Positions 46,795 through 58,493 of a stretch of DNA of 64,000 nucleotides are shown here, piece by piece. The translations under genes were made by a program, and so were the position numbers. Where the stretch lies: positions 62,001-126,000 of the forward strand of contig CM056874.1 in assembly GCA_029876055.1 (NCBI GenBank), written 5' to 3'. This DNA comes from Madurella fahalii (Eukaryota > Ascomycota > Sordariomycetes > Sordariales). Positions within the stretch are counted from its first letter, which is position 1, and each line of letters starts with the position of its first letter. The notes under the pieces were generated by a model that saw nothing but the letters and a program-made list of their open reading frames with translations, did not search any database and was not told the origin of the DNA.

Positions 46795-48801
46795 CTAGTC
46801 GAATGTGATCTTGGTGCCCTTTTTATTCATATCCACGTCTTTAAAAAATGCACCGTACGTGTCATGGGCCTTCTTCTTCACCGTTGTGCCAAACTTGAGA
46901 AGCTCCTCGGGAACCGACTGCTTAGCGGCCCTCAAGATATTGATAAGCCTAAGACACAAGTGTGAGTATGGCCCCATTCAATACCGATACACAAGCCTTT
47001 GGTCGGATACTTACGATCCGGAGTGCGCCTTGTCATGCTCGGTGAAAAGGGTAATGGCCTTGCCCTCCTTGCCGGCCCGGCCAGTACGACCGATGCGGTG
47101 AACGTAGTCTTCGATCGTTAGAGGGAACTGGCCCAAGTCAGCACTTCTGGCTCAATTGTGGGCCGGGGAGGTTTCACCTACTGTGACATTGATGACGAGT
47201 TTGACTTCTGGGATATCCAAACCGCGCGCAGCGACATCAGTGGCAACCAACACGGTGGTCGTGCCAGCCTTGAAGGCCTCAAGGCTTCGCGTCCGCTGGT
47301 CCTGCCGCAGGTCGCCGTGGATACTGGCCACACGAATGCCCTTCTTCTGCAGGAATTGCTCCACACGGACGGCCTCCTTCTTGTACAAGCAAAAGACCAA
47401 TATCCTATCGTTCCTAGAGTTTCCTTTTTGTGCTTCGCGAAGCAACTCCAATAGCCGCTGCTCCTTTCCGCGGGGATCAACCACCTCAACTCTTTGCTGG
47501 ATGCGGCTGTTGGCTTGTAGCTCGACTGTCCCGTTGCCGTTGCCATTCTCGTCACAGCCCGCGCGAGTACGGCTGCCAATTGTGACCTTGACAGGGTTGA
47601 CCATGAACCCCTCAGCCAGGCCCTGCACGCTCGTTGGCCACGTCGCTGTGAACATCAGCGTCTGCCTCTTCTCGCGCGGCGGGCAGCTGCCAAGTATGAA
47701 CTTGATATCCTCCTCGAATCCTTTGTCGAGCATGCGATCTGCTTCGTCGAGGACGGCGAACATGACATCAGACAGTGACACGCAGCCCTCGGCAAGGAAG
47801 TCCTTTAGTCGCCCGGGGGTCGCCACGATGATGTCAGCCCCGTTATTCTTGCGTAGCAGAGTGCGCTGGTCATCTTTGCTGGCACCACCGTACAAGCACA
47901 CGGCCGACAAGCCGACGAGGGAAGCGAGAGACGACATGGCGGCGTGAGTTTGCATGGCAAGCTCGCGAGTGGGCGCCACGACCACGGCGCGGGCATAGGC
48001 GGTTTTATCCTTCCTAGAGTGCTTCGTCTTAGCGCTGGATGCGAGGGATTCGACACATGGGAGAGAGAAGGCCATTGTCTTGCCCGAACCTGTCTCCGCG
48101 ATGCCGATTACGTCACGGCCGGTGAGAGCGAATGGCCACGATGCGGACTGAATCGGAGTCGGTGCGGTGAAAGCGGCAAACGGGTTTTTGGAGAGCAGTT
48201 CAGACGGCGGCAGGTGGGAGAATTGGGTTACTGGCCGGAGTTTGCTGCTCAACTGATCGGAAATGGCGATTTCTTTCGCTTGCAGGAACTCCTTGACCTC
48301 ATCTTCCGACAAGGCGTCGAGGGAGGCCGTTTGCCTATACAAATACGCGGCGCCATTCGGCTGGGAAACTTGTGTGCCGTTCATGATGAAGTGGGCTTCA
48401 TTATCGGCCGAGTTGGTTGCCGCGCCGTCGCCATTGGAGCACCCATTCTGTTCTTGGGGCTTACGCGGCGACTCCCCCGAGGGATTCGGCTTGTGCTTTT
48501 TCTTCTTGTCCGCTTTCCCGTGCTTTGACCCTGCGTCTGCCGTTGCGCTTTCGTTCTTGTTGTACTGCTCGGCCTTCTTTTGAGTCTCTGTTCTTTTCTC
48601 TTTCTTCTCTTTCTTCTCCTTCTTCTCTTTTTTCTCCTTCCTCTCCTTCTTCTTCTTCTTCTTCTTCTTCTTTTCGGCCTTCACTGCGGAAGAATCGGAA
48701 TCGATCGACCCGTCGGCGATTTCGTCTGTCTTGGGCTTCTTTGCGAGTCGGGCACTTTGTTCCTCGCCCTCGCTGCGGGCGTGCTTCTTTCCCGCTGACA
48801 T
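46795..48801 (-). CDS. DBP3: ATP-dependent RNA helicase DBP3 (DEAD-box)
   Basis: This nucleolar DEAD-box helicase acts in 60S ribosome biogenesis (27S pre-rRNA processing). Exons are 48801-47182, 47127-47015 and 46948-46795 (introns GTAGGT...GCCAG and GTAAGT...CTTAG), giving 628 aa. Residues 1-110 include a long Lys/Glu-rich tract (about 42-70, mostly AAG/GAG repeats), typical of DBP3 orthologues and nucleolar retention. Motifs are the Q-motif PTPIQSASWP, AETGSGKT (235-242), PTREL, DEAD in VLDEADRML, TAT (MFTATWP, replacing SAT), VATDVAARGLDIPEV, and HRIGRTGRAG, which lies in exon 2. The C-terminus is short. The antisense frames opposite the Lys tract are long only because of the repeat. Confidence 0.96.
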
Positions 48802-49449
48802 CGCCCGTCAATTAGAACACAACAATCCTGGGTATAGAGAAGATTCCCAGCAAATGTCTGGGGCATGATGCGACGGGACGCAGGAGAGTTGAGCGGGAAA
48901 TTTTGTTTTATTTTTCCTTCGAATTTCTTATCGATAAGTGGCGAGAGCTTCCGTTCGTCCAGACAACCTTCCGGGTTCCACCTTGCGGGGTTTCACTTTG
49001 CAACGAGAGCCGAAGATCCCCGCTTGCAAGCCGCGACAGGTCGAGGAAAGCGATTAGTTAACAGAAATACCTGAAATATTTGTAAGGATACAGTACATAC
49101 TCTTAACATTACTGTCCGAAGTACCACTCAATGACAAGCCCGTTTTCCCCCAAAAATCCCCTGTGCGCCTCGTGTTGTCCTATTTGAACAAGGGGGCCAC
49201 GGCGGCTTAGGGCTATCGTACTGGTTTGCGGCGCAAGATCCGGTTTAATTGTCCCCTCAAACCGTTCCTTCGGTTGCAAACCAAGGCACATGTAGATTTC
49301 TGGCCTTGCATCAATTGTTGGTGGCTGTTCTTTTTACTCCGCGGGGCCTCGCTCGGCCGTCTTTCCGTCAGGCTGGCGCATGGACAATGCGTGTCCGACG
49401 GCGATCCGCCAGACTGTGCCATCCAGGAGCCCAACCGAGTTTCCCCACC
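48802..49449. other. Intergenic gap upstream of DBP3
   Basis: About 650 bp with the DBP3 promoter; nothing else recognised. Confidence 0.5.
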
Positions 49450-50558
49450 ATGGCGAGCATTCACGCCGCGATGTTGGCATGTCCGTCCATCGAGACATTA
49501 CATGTGCGCGTAGCAAGGATGGAATGCGCAGAAGAGCCAGACAGATTTAACTTCCCATTCAACCTTCGAGGCAATGAACGCTACGCGTCGGTTCCCCACG
49601 TGCTCTCACTCGACGGCTATAATGCCGACGCAACCGCGTCGAATAAGTTTGCCGAGAAGCCATTCTGGCTTCCCTCTGTGGCTCGCTGCCATGGACTTCT
49701 CACAGATCCACACGTTGCAACTGAACCACACCAGAGGCAGCCAACGTCCTGACGGACCAAGTTGTCCAAAATATTGTTCCTCGGTTGACCAAGTCTAGAA
49801 TCGCGTAGTGCATGGACATATTGCCAAGCCTCTCTCAAGCATCTCTCCTGATAGAACCCCGAATATGGCCAAGGCAGATGTGGAAATGATGAGTGCAGGA
49901 CACTGCACTCTCCTCTAGAGTCGATCTTGCGGCAACATGGGCCTTCGTTGATGTCTCTAGAATACCATACACAAGAAACCGCAACCCTTGCTGCTCCGGT
50001 GTTATCTGATCGAGAACTGCACCACTTCGTCACACTTGCACCGAACCTACGCAGTCTCACAATTGGCCTTACCCGCGAGGTTAACGGGGCCGAGGGAATC
50101 CTACATTGGCCATGGGAGAAGTTAAAGATGCTTGCTACGGGATTCCCTGCGCTCACAGAGCTGACGATCTACTTTGAGCTTGCGAGCGAATGTCGGAGGC
50201 AAACCGCCGACCCTTGGTTCAACAAGATTTACGATGTGATGGGCACTGCATCGAACCTGACCGCTATGCCCACCCATTGCTGGAAAAGACGAGCGCCGCA
50301 TGGATGGCTCGGTTTTTGTTGCAACATAAGACTGGTAAGCAGCTGGAGCGGGCATCTTTCAGAGCCGGCGACTGGGCTGCGCCTTGGGATGGGCCCCTGG
50401 CGGCGTTCCCATGGCTCCATGAGAAGCAATCGTGGGTGATCTGCCATACAGAATACCCGCATCCAGCCAGTTGGAGCGAAAAGTCTCGACTCACCAATAT
50501 TGTTTGCGACGCAGGAGGCACCCCGACGCCTAGTCAATGGGAAAAGTATTGTCATTAA
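49450..50558 (+). pseudogene. F-box/LRR-type protein pseudogene (fungal expanded family)
   Basis: The decayed pieces resemble the leucine-rich C-terminal region of the large Pezizomycotina family of F-box proteins. The first piece starts MASIHAAMLACPSIETLHVR and includes FNFPFNLRGNERYASVPHV. The next conserved block, LAAMDFSQIHTLQLNHTRGS, lies in a different frame (around 49680-49740). A third, RELHHFVTLAPNLRSLTIGL with FPALTELTIYF (around 50020-50175), follows after stops. A final block, LQHKTGKQLERASFRAGDW (around 50310-50380), is again in another frame. No F-box is visible upstream. Intron splicing does not join these frames, so this is called a pseudogene; a sequence-error explanation would need several errors. 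Confidence 0.65.
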
Positions 50559-51316
50559 CCTACATACAAGAGCGGGCCCCTAAATACCAAGGACGAGAGC
50601 AATTCCGTACCACCTTAGTATCCTCAGGCGTATAACGAGTCTTGTCATTGTACTGCTGTTGTTGTTTCTTCTAAGTAGTATAATCAGAATCTTGTCTATC
50701 ATTCGTTCCTTGCATTCATACATTGCTGCCATATCCTACGATGCTGTCTTGCTCTGTGGCTACTCTTATGGCTCACGTGCATTGGAAAGATTGGAGGCAG
50801 CCATGGAATCATTACAAGCATTCTACACCAGGTAATGGACCATCTTTGAAGGTACCAAACACAGCACAGAATGTTTAGGCATAAGAGATGAATATGGCCA
50901 ACAGAGAACAGCTTTATACCAAAGGTTTATTGGGTCTAGTGTCACTAACCGGCGCACTTGGATGTTTCTATCAACATCTTAATCATCGCCGAAATTCGTG
51001 TGTGCATGGCAATACAATTGGTTTGCAATGGTGCCGAGACTGCCTCTGCAGAGCGAGATGACGCTTCCCTCAAAAGAACTTGAACATACAGAGGACTGCA
51101 GAAATTGTGTGCATGTCCATCCTCCACCTTACGCCCATCATCCAATCCATCCCATTAGCGATATTGCCCGCCCCAGTCTCCAGCTCGAAAGGCTGCAACA
51201 CGTCATTGCACACAGCCACTCAGATTTTGTTGTTACTGGAAGTTTCATTGCCCCCCGCTGTGGGCGCGGTTTCCTGCTGCAAATAGGTTAATGAAATGTC
51301 AATAACGCCTACGCTG
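50559..51316. other. Intergenic gap
   Basis: About 760 bp, nothing recognised. Short ORFs at 50945-51291 overlap on both strands and show no motif. Confidence 0.4.
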
Positions 51317-51761
51317 CTAGGTGGCACGGCTCATTGGCAAGGTGCTCACAGGTGATACGACGTGGGAGTTGTTCGAAATGTCATGGCCCTCCGCCGAAGA
51401 CTTGCTGTCCTCCTGCAAGCACGTCAGTGAATTTTCGATAACACCGGCAATGCGTAGCAAGGTTCGTTAGAAAGATATTACTTACAGGTGATGAAGCGCA
51501 ACAGCCTGGACACTTGCTTGGGAGTACGAACTTTGTCACCTTTATGGAAGGCGCAGGCGCTCGGCAAAAAATGACCGCGTTTGTTCCGATAGAAACCCGT
51601 CGGCCACATTTGTAAGGGAAGTTGAAAGCAACATGCCCGCATATGTTCGATGAAAAGCTGTACCGGCCGCATTCGCATTGTTGAGGATTGAAAGGATGAT
51701 TCACAAGGCATTCCCCGATTCTCTGAACAATCTCATTCCGCGGGATCTCTTCAGCCGCCAT
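51317..51761 (-). CDS. Small cysteine-rich protein, hypothetical
   Basis: Exon 1 (51761-51486) and a likely exon 2 (51412-51317; intron GTAAGT...TGCAG) give about 123 aa. The first exon has eight Cys, arranged as CECGRYSF, NICGHVAF, YKCGRR, FCRAP and KCPGCCA. The CGH element near the start and the CPGC pair at the end resemble the family of short fungal Cys-rich proteins with a CGH...CP..C pattern, possibly zinc binding. There is no signal peptide, so it is probably intracellular. Exon 2 is Ser-rich and acidic (EDSKSSAEGHD) and less certain; a further intron at a second GTGAGC donor would change the end. Function unknown. Confidence 0.55.
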
Positions 51762-52519
51762 GGAGGGATCAATTGATGATAGTACCTTACTCGAGGGTAT
51801 GGGAAGTGGTTTCGACAGAGAAATTCTGACTGAACGTGTGGTGGTTGTTAGGAGTGAATGAGCTAGCTCCTGGTCCTGAGCAGTTTCTTATATAATAATC
51901 TCGTCTCTTGGTCATCTCTTGGGAATGGGGCTATGGTTGCAATATTGAATTGTTTGTTTTGTTTGGCGGATCTTGTCACTTGTGCAGCCAAGCGCATGAT
52001 AGCCTCACTAAGGTACCCCGTTGCCGATAATTACTCAGAAGCATGACTCTATTACGGCAAATTACAAAACGGTTCCAGGCAAAGGTACAGTAGAATTGAA
52101 CGTATTTGGCGAGAACTGATGCAGGCTGCTAGGTACGGCAAGCTACAATCTCGGGCTGTGACCGTTTGTTCTAAATAAAGGCACCGTTTTGTTGAATGAA
52201 TTAAGTAATGACAAATACAAACCGCTGGGGTTATTAAGCTACAAATGGGGTATGCGTGAGTTTGTTTCAAACAAGGGTACGGTTTGTCGATGCGCCATGT
52301 CAGTTGAACCTTAGCTGCTTCCGTCGCTTCTGGGAGTCAAACGATGCCCGAGGGGCCATCCTAGACAAAGACTCATGTTAGTTTGTTACGCCACATCCCA
52401 ACAATTTGAGAGTTCTTTGACAGTGGAAAAGACTTAAATGTTGCCTAACCATTATCACTCTTCATCTCCTTCTCCGAAGACCTAGTCACCTGAATTGCAG
52501 ACTTATCAAAGCTCTTGAC
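51762..52519. other. Intergenic region between divergent genes
   Basis: About 760 bp between the Cys-rich gene (minus) and the kinase-like gene (plus), AT-rich in its middle. It should hold both promoters. No repeat recognised. Confidence 0.45.
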
Positions 52520-54195
52520 ATGGACCCACAGTTTAGATTCTTCACCACCATCGGGATTTCCCCCGATTCGTATCAAGTTGACGTGTTTGATGCTGACCAA
52601 CGGCGATGGTTTTCAGTGACAAAGGAGCTAGATGCGCTGGAACGCAAGAGCTTCTGGGATGTCGACCCACTGGAAGAGAACGAAGATTATGATAAGGCAG
52701 CGAACGATGCGGAGGAGAAAGCCAAGAATTTGTTTGCCGAGCACGCTGACCGCTTGGCGCCTGAGATCACAGGCCTCAAAGTAGACTCGTCAGGCAAGGT
52801 GGTGACGCCGGTTGTCGACCCAAGCCAGTTCCCAGATTTTGGGATCCATTACCCTTCGTTGCAAGAATACGAGCTGCCTGCGGGTATCCCAACTGTGCTG
52901 CGTTCCGAGCTCACCGAACTCAGCCGCATCAGCGGCAACGTTGACCGAGTCTCGTTTGGCGATTCCAGCAAAGTGTTCAAGTACGACAGTAGTCCCAATA
53001 GATTCGTTCTGTGGGATGAGATCCAATGCCACGCGCGCCTTCCCCGCCATCGAAATATCATTCCGGTGGAGCGCCTCGTCGTGGACGAAATCAGCGGGAC
53101 GAGGGTTGTGGGATTTCTGACCCCCTTCATATCCGGTGTTGGGTTAAACACTGAGTGGAAGAACCGACCCTTCAAGCTGAAGTACTTCCAACAACTCATG
53201 AAGGTGGAGTACCCCCATTCAGATCCAACATGCTTTCAATGTATCTTGAACGCTAAAGGCCGCTGCAGGCGATTGGCGACTGAACCTTAAATACGGCATC
53301 GTGCACCAAGATGTAGCACTGCGCAACTTGATAATTGACACGGCAACGGACGATCTGGTGTTGATCGATTTCGGGGAAGCGGCCAGAATCGGGGCAAAGA
53401 AGGAAAGAGAGACACGCAACGACGTGAAGGGCGTCATCCTCGCACTCCACGAGGCCATCACCCGGGACCCTTGCTACAACCCCTCCTATCTGCACCTCCT
53501 CGACGAGACTCCCCTTGTGGCCGAACCCAAGAAGTGGATCAAGCACCGAGACGTGGAGCTCGACCCCGGCTTGACGCCGCAAGACTACTACGACGAACTG
53601 ATGCGGTGGGTGGCCGCACGGCGTGGCCGAGACACGGCCAAGGCTCCGGCTCTGCCCATCATATGGCCCAGCACGCCTTTGCCACCGCCCGGAGGGCGCT
53701 ATTCTTTCAACCGTGAGCATGCAGAAAAGCACGGCCTGCCATGTGGAGTGGATGCGCCCACGCGCGGGAGATATCGATCCTCGGCGTAAGCTCCTCGCGA
53801 CTGGCAGATACGCTGACGAAACAGAACAGAAGCAAACTGGAACTGGCGACGTGAAGAAGAGTAGCGGTAGTGCGGCTGATGAGGCGCCGGTTGGGGGCTC
53901 GTCTGGCAAGCACAAGAAACGCGGGGGTGGCGAAGCCAAGGGCAGCGGGATGGCCATGAAGAAGCCTTCACGGGCACCAGTCCCTGATGATAATGGCAGT
54001 GGAGCAGCTGGTGAGGCACCGATTTCGGGGGCGTCTGGTAAAGCTCCGAAGCGCAAGAAACACGGAGGCGACGATGCCAAGGGCAGCGGGAGGGTGGCGA
54101 AGAAGCGCTCTCGAGTCCCGGTTCCTAACGAGAATGCGAGGTCAGAGTACCTACGGAAATTGCGGCCGAGGAAACCAGGTGTTTCGATGAAATGA
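52520..54195 (+). CDS. Protein-kinase-like protein with duplicated basic C-terminal tail
   Basis: This is a divergent fungal kinase-fold protein. Exon 1 (52520-53203) encodes an acidic N-terminal domain and a small-lobe-like region with SSKVFKYD as the candidate Lys strand and a poor glycine loop. After the intron 53204-53258 (GTGGAG...CTAAAG), exon 2 has HQDVALRN (Asp246, Asn251) and IDFGEAA (Asp265), so the catalytic-loop and metal-binding residues are present. A likely second intron (53786-53861, GTAAGC...AAGAG) avoids the TAA at 53787 and joins a Gly/Lys-rich exon to 54195, giving about 514 aa. That tail contains two imperfect copies of a module of about 44 residues, each holding GKHKKRGG- or KRKKHGG-like basic runs and ending in APVPD or VPVPN. 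The splice model of the tail is inferred; without it the protein ends at 53789. Confidence 0.75.
53862..54150 (+). repeat. Two imperfect ~44-codon repeats in the kinase-like tail
   Basis: The encoded order DEAP..GGSSGKHKKRGGGEAKGSG..MKKPSRAPVP recurs as GEAP..SGASGKAPKRKKHGGDDAKGSG..KKRSRVPVP. The conservation of encoded protein over an intron-dependent frame supports real coding. The basic runs resemble nuclear-localisation signals. Confidence 0.7.
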
Positions 54196-54477
54196 TTAAA
54201 GGTGTAAATAGAGAACGCCAAGACTCCAGAGGGCGTAGAGATGGGAAAGGGGGATTTGCATAGAGCCTAGACCATTGAGCGACTGTATCCGTCCACTAAA
54301 CGGGGGTTGCCCTCACTGTGAGAACGGGCGGCGTCATGATATGAGATCTCCTCGGTTGTCAGCCACACTGTTTATCACATGCCCTGGCCCCGCTAACGCT
54401 TCGCAGATAGTGTGACAGTAATATATAAACTGTACATGACAACTCCTGGCTGGCTCTAGATAACACTGCTTGTGTTC

Positions 54478-55353
54478 TCACTTGCCATCTGGGAAATCAC
54501 TCAACGCACTAACCGATCGCCACTCGTCAATAGCATCCAGCGTCTTCTGAGCCGCCTTTGATATCTCGGTCGTCGCATCACTTCCGAGTGGCAAAAATCC
54601 AGGAAGAGGTTTTCCTTCGGCCATACCTGTTGAGGTGACGACCTGGTAGATGATCTCAGCGCCCTTGACAGGGTTGCCAAGCTGTATGCCGTTGAAGTTT
54701 TTCAAGTTTCGATCGGCAGCCGCATTGATCTCGTCATACTCTGCCAGACGGGCAGTGGCCGAGGTCCCGGCGAAGTTGGCATCGGGCTTGAGCAGACTGG
54801 TGCGGAAGAAGCCAGGCTCGACGAGACAGTGCTGGATGCCAAAGACTTTGACCTCCTCGCCCAAGCCGAGGGCCGCCCAGCGGAGGGCAGCCTTGGAGGA
54901 ATTGTATAGATTGCAGCCGTTCATTGGGTACCAGGCCGCCATGGAGCCGATGGTCACGAGAGTACCCTGACCTTTTCTGCGCAGGTGGGGGAGCACGGCG
55001 CGGTAGAGGTTCAGCGGCCCGAAGACGTTGGCTTGGAATTGGCGAAAGGTTTCCTCTGGGGTTGCCTCTTCGACGGTGCCGGCCTGGACGTATGCAGCAT
55101 TGTTAACGACAATGTCCATAGTGCCGTAGACCGATATGATCTTTTCAACGGCCTCCTTGATCTTGGGGAGTGGTTCGTTGTGGTCCAGTCGGACCAGCGT
55201 GATGTTCTTCTGGCCGGCGAGTTCGGTTGCCTTGGAGGGATTTCGGGACGCAGCGAGCACGCGGTCACCACAGCTCGCGGCAACACGGGCTAGGTGTAGG
55301 CCGAAGCCAGAGGAGCAGCCAGTGATGAGCCAGACGCGGGAGCGTGGAGCCAT
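54478..55353 (-). CDS. Short-chain dehydrogenase/reductase (classical SDR)
   Basis: This is a cytosolic NAD(P)-dependent oxidoreductase in a single exon, 291 aa. The cofactor motif is TGCSSGFG (near residue 11), followed by DHNEP after beta-strand 3, NNAAYV, the catalytic Ser in TIGSMAAW, Tyr-x3-Lys in YNSSKAAL, and VEPGFFRTSL. The pattern (CSSGFG, then FGPLNLYRAVLPHLR) fits the fungal SDR group often annotated as oxidoreductase/NAD(P)-binding, with unknown substrates. The Met at 55353 (MAPRSRVWLITG) is chosen; the in-frame extension to 55458 adds a 35-residue hydrophobic stretch not seen in this group. The two genes beside it face it tail-to-tail or are distant, so no operon-like context applies. 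Confidence 0.92.
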   Translation of the reverse strand: MAPRSRVWLITGCSSGFGLHLARVAASCGDRVLAASRNPSKATELAGQKNITLVRLDHNEPLPKIKEAVEKIISVYGTMDIVVNNAAYVQAGTVEEATPEETFRQFQANVFGPLNLYRAVLPHLRRKGQGTLVTIGSMAAWYPMNGCNLYNSSKAALRWAALGLGEEVKVFGIQHCLVEPGFFRTSLLKPDANFAGTSATARLAEYDEINAAADRNLKNFNGIQLGNPVKGAEIIYQVVTSTGMAEGKPLPGFLPLGSDATTEISKAAQKTLDAIDEWRSVSALSDFPDGK

Positions 55354-57500
55354 GTTGACCTTGACTGTGATGGGAAAGTTCAATTGGCAGGAGCTGGAGC
55401 TTATATTGGGATTGGAAGGGAATAGAGCTGGTAGAACTAGCAGGCAAAGTAGGCGCAACTCTGATGAAGGCTTAAGAGAGAGGGTAAACTAGGGGATGAC
55501 CCCTTTTTATCGATCAGGAGGCCGCCCTATGCTCGGATGGCTCCGGCCTCCTTCCTCTGGCCTTGCTTAGCCATGTAATAATCGGCAATTCCTAGGCGGA
55601 ACTCTGTGTCCCCCACGACAGTATCAGGCGCCACTCTCCACCTCTGCGGCGTTGGGCGTGGACACGGGGGTAGTCCGCCCATCTAAATGCCTATCCCCGA
55701 TCGCCGACGGCGGAACTGGCTCCACTGCTCCGATCTGGCCTGCAGATCCCGCACCTCCCCACTAGCGCCAGCAGGTGCTTGCAGTAACCCGGCTCCCATT
55801 TCCACAGCCACTCCCAACTTTCGGTGAAGCACGGTGGTCTCCTTGACTGCACAGCTTTTGCCCTAAGCTTGTTTTCCACGAGTGCTTGATTACACGTTGT
55901 GCGTCATCAACAGAGCATTGATCAGACCAATTTAGCCAATCATCTCCCTTGACACGGGTTGATGACGCCGGAGACGAGAAGCGAACGCACTGTATGCTTC
56001 CGACCTCCATCAATCACCGCCGGATCCTTCCCCATGTATCCGTACCGGAAGCCGTGTCAACTTCAATGCAAGAGCCAGGTTTTGTTTCGCGGGGGCGCCT
56101 ACGCTTTCAGGTTTCATCTTGCGAGATATGACGTCGCCGAGTCGCGGACCACCTCAGCATCGGTGAATATCCTCCCCCCACACACTTCCACGTCCGGTAG
56201 TATTTGATGTTCCGTCGCCGCAATAGCCATGGAAACCGGCATGGCGATCCAGCTTATCACGCGGCGCTTCCTAAGCTGCCTTGTTGAATCGTCTGCAGCC
56301 CTTGCTCCGAGGCAACATTTCACCCGTTCAACGTCGCCCGAGCTGCCAAGTCACTCCTCCGCAAAGCAGTGGTCAGACGCGATTGCCAATCTCATAGCGT
56401 GAGACCTCTTAATGTCGCCATGTACGGGCGACCATGGCGTTGCGCTGGTGCTCTCCAAATCGTCACGTGAGGAGGTGCAGCCATTGAGCCACGATAATGA
56501 TGTTGCTGGACCGTTCCCTGAGCCTCAGGGTACAATGCAGAGGCCAATAGTAGATCTAACCTTATACAGACCAAGTAAATGTTCGCACCGAAGGCACGCA
56601 CACTTCCCTGGCCGTGTTGAACCATACGCAGATCAGGATCCAGTTAAGGTTGGCGAATATGGCTGTTGCAGCACTGACGAGGACGAGGAGCTGCTGTCTG
56701 TTTCCAGGTACATGAACCTGAACCATAGTTGGGCTGAGGCGCCAGAAACAGCTCACCCACCGGTTTGTCCTGATCGCTTCCTTGCAGGCAAAGTTCGGTG
56801 AGTAAATGAACCCCGTGAGAGACTGTAGCCTGTGGCATTTAGTCGTCGGCGGCCAAAGCTAAATCGACCCCTTGACGGCTTGATCCTTGGCCATAACCAG
56901 AATCGCAGCTACCTCTCCGTCAGAGCTATTGCCTCAGGCGCCTTTTCCAAAGGTCTCGAGCCTGCTCTTGCACGAAAGCCTCCTCAACTTGTAAACGACT
57001 CTAAAGACCATATCCTCAGGTAGCTGCGCGGCAACGGCTACATATTGAAATGCTAGATTCAGATACCCAATGCCAACGGATTACTACGAGTTGTCATGAC
57101 GCTTTTAGCGTTGCCTACCTACCCATGAAACCACGGAAATATGCACACGCCATCTCGGAAAATAGCATGCCTCAACCTCAGCAACCAACATAACATTCTA
57201 GCAGTACGACTCAGCTATGTCGCGTTCGGCTTCAGTACCATGTTTCCAGAGGAGCCACACATACTAGATCCTTTCCTTTGGGGGAAATGGATATCCCCCG
57301 CACATTCATATTCGCCTTGGGCACCGGAATTTCTATGACATACGACGAGTTGTACTTTAGGCCGGCCGTTCGGTAAATGTAAGTACTATCATTACCATAC
57401 TCTGCACGACCTTCGCCGGCACATTCGTCCTCTTCATCACAGGCAGTAGACGGATCAAGATGAGGGTTCACTGTGGACGCGTTTCAGCTTGCTTACCATC
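55354..57500. other. Gene-poor region with one possible coding stretch
   Basis: Most of this 2.1 kb shows no gene. A minus-strand ORF at 57471-57232 (79 aa, with GLKYNSSYVIEIPVPKAN) has protein-like composition and directly follows the orphan gene at 57501-58046. It may be its continuation after a nonsense codon or a separate exon. Confidence 0.4.
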
Positions 57501-58046
57501 CTAAATTATGCCGCCGCTGTTCCATAGCATCGGTGAAACGGCTAGACCGTAGACGTGAAGATCAGTTCCATTTTGTACCTCGTTGAAAAACTGCCTCTCT
57601 ATCGGTTCGAGTTTGCCTGCTAATTGATTGAATATCAGAGAGGTTTATCCAAGCCGGTTCGACATTTTGAGGTCATACATACCTGTAAGTACCGGCTGTT
57701 TTATGTCTCCATTGTATTCGTAGATTATTAACATTTGACCACTCTCACCGCGCGCGTTTCTACCGCTTGATGTGTCATACATAATCAAGGCACCAAACGG
57801 GACTGCTATAATTAAGGTACCTGTAATTTCGTTTCTTTGTCCCTTGGCCCTCAGCACAGAATCCGGCATATAATTAACGAACCCCGGTCGTCGCGGCGGC
57901 CGCACTTTATTTAAAACTGTGGCAGGTCCCATCGCTATTAGAAAGAGTAGAAATAATGTTGGCAGCTCTGTCTCTGCCAGTTCGCAGTGGTCTAGACCCT
58001 CGCGGCCTCTTTGTTCCCAATGGTGCCGTGTTGGCAGCTTGTTCAT
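57501..58046 (-). CDS. Candidate two-exon orphan gene, 160 aa
   Basis: Exon 1 (58046-57683) and exon 2 (57619-57501) are joined by a clear intron (GTATGT...CAATTAG), and the phases close at a TAG. The protein has a hydrophobic segment (LPTLFLLFLIAMGPATV, about residues 29-45) that could be an uncleaved signal or a membrane anchor. It then has a well-ordered domain with PGFVNYMPDSVLRAKGQR, TLIIAVPFGALIMYDTS, GQMLIIYEYNGDIKQPVL and, across the splice, TAGKLEPIERQFFNEVQNG and HVYGLAVSPMLWNSGG. The composition and exact splice argue for a real gene, but no family was recognised. The end may be premature, because coding-like sequence continues at 57471-57232. Confidence 0.5.
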
Positions 58047-58493
58047 GGTACAGTACCGTTAGTCTCTCTGGTCAGCATCCCGGATCGTGGTTTACGCAGT
58101 CGCTTGATCGCACATTCTAATTAAGCTCCGAAACGGGCCCTCCTCCCGTAACCGGAAGCCTTAGAAAGATCTAGGCCAGCATCCAATACGGCTCGACGGC
58201 CCATGCGCCGCACTAACACACGGGCCCGATCTCCGACTTGCCCCTCAATGATTACTATCGCTGTACGTCATAGAGACAAAGAGGCACTGCGGAGGAAGAC
58301 GCCCAAGCGTTAGGCGAACGATATTTCAAGGCCCCCGCCACCAACTCCTACCCCTCGCTATCGAGCTTCCGTTCGGTTGCTAATTACTTGCGTGCCTTGC
58401 CCACTAGGTACCCAGCTATCCCAGAGCTAGACTAGCATCACAACACAAAATACCCTTTTGGCAGCTCGATAGCCGGAGCCAACATTCATCAGC
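58047..58493. other. Intergenic region between divergent genes
   Basis: About 450 bp between the orphan gene (minus) and the small protein at 58494 (plus); nothing recognised. Confidence 0.4.

Noticed and set aside
48417..48815. Plus-strand Ser/Phe/Leu-rich ORFs opposite the DBP3 N-terminus
   Set aside because: Antisense of the Lys/Glu codon repeat; no independent support.
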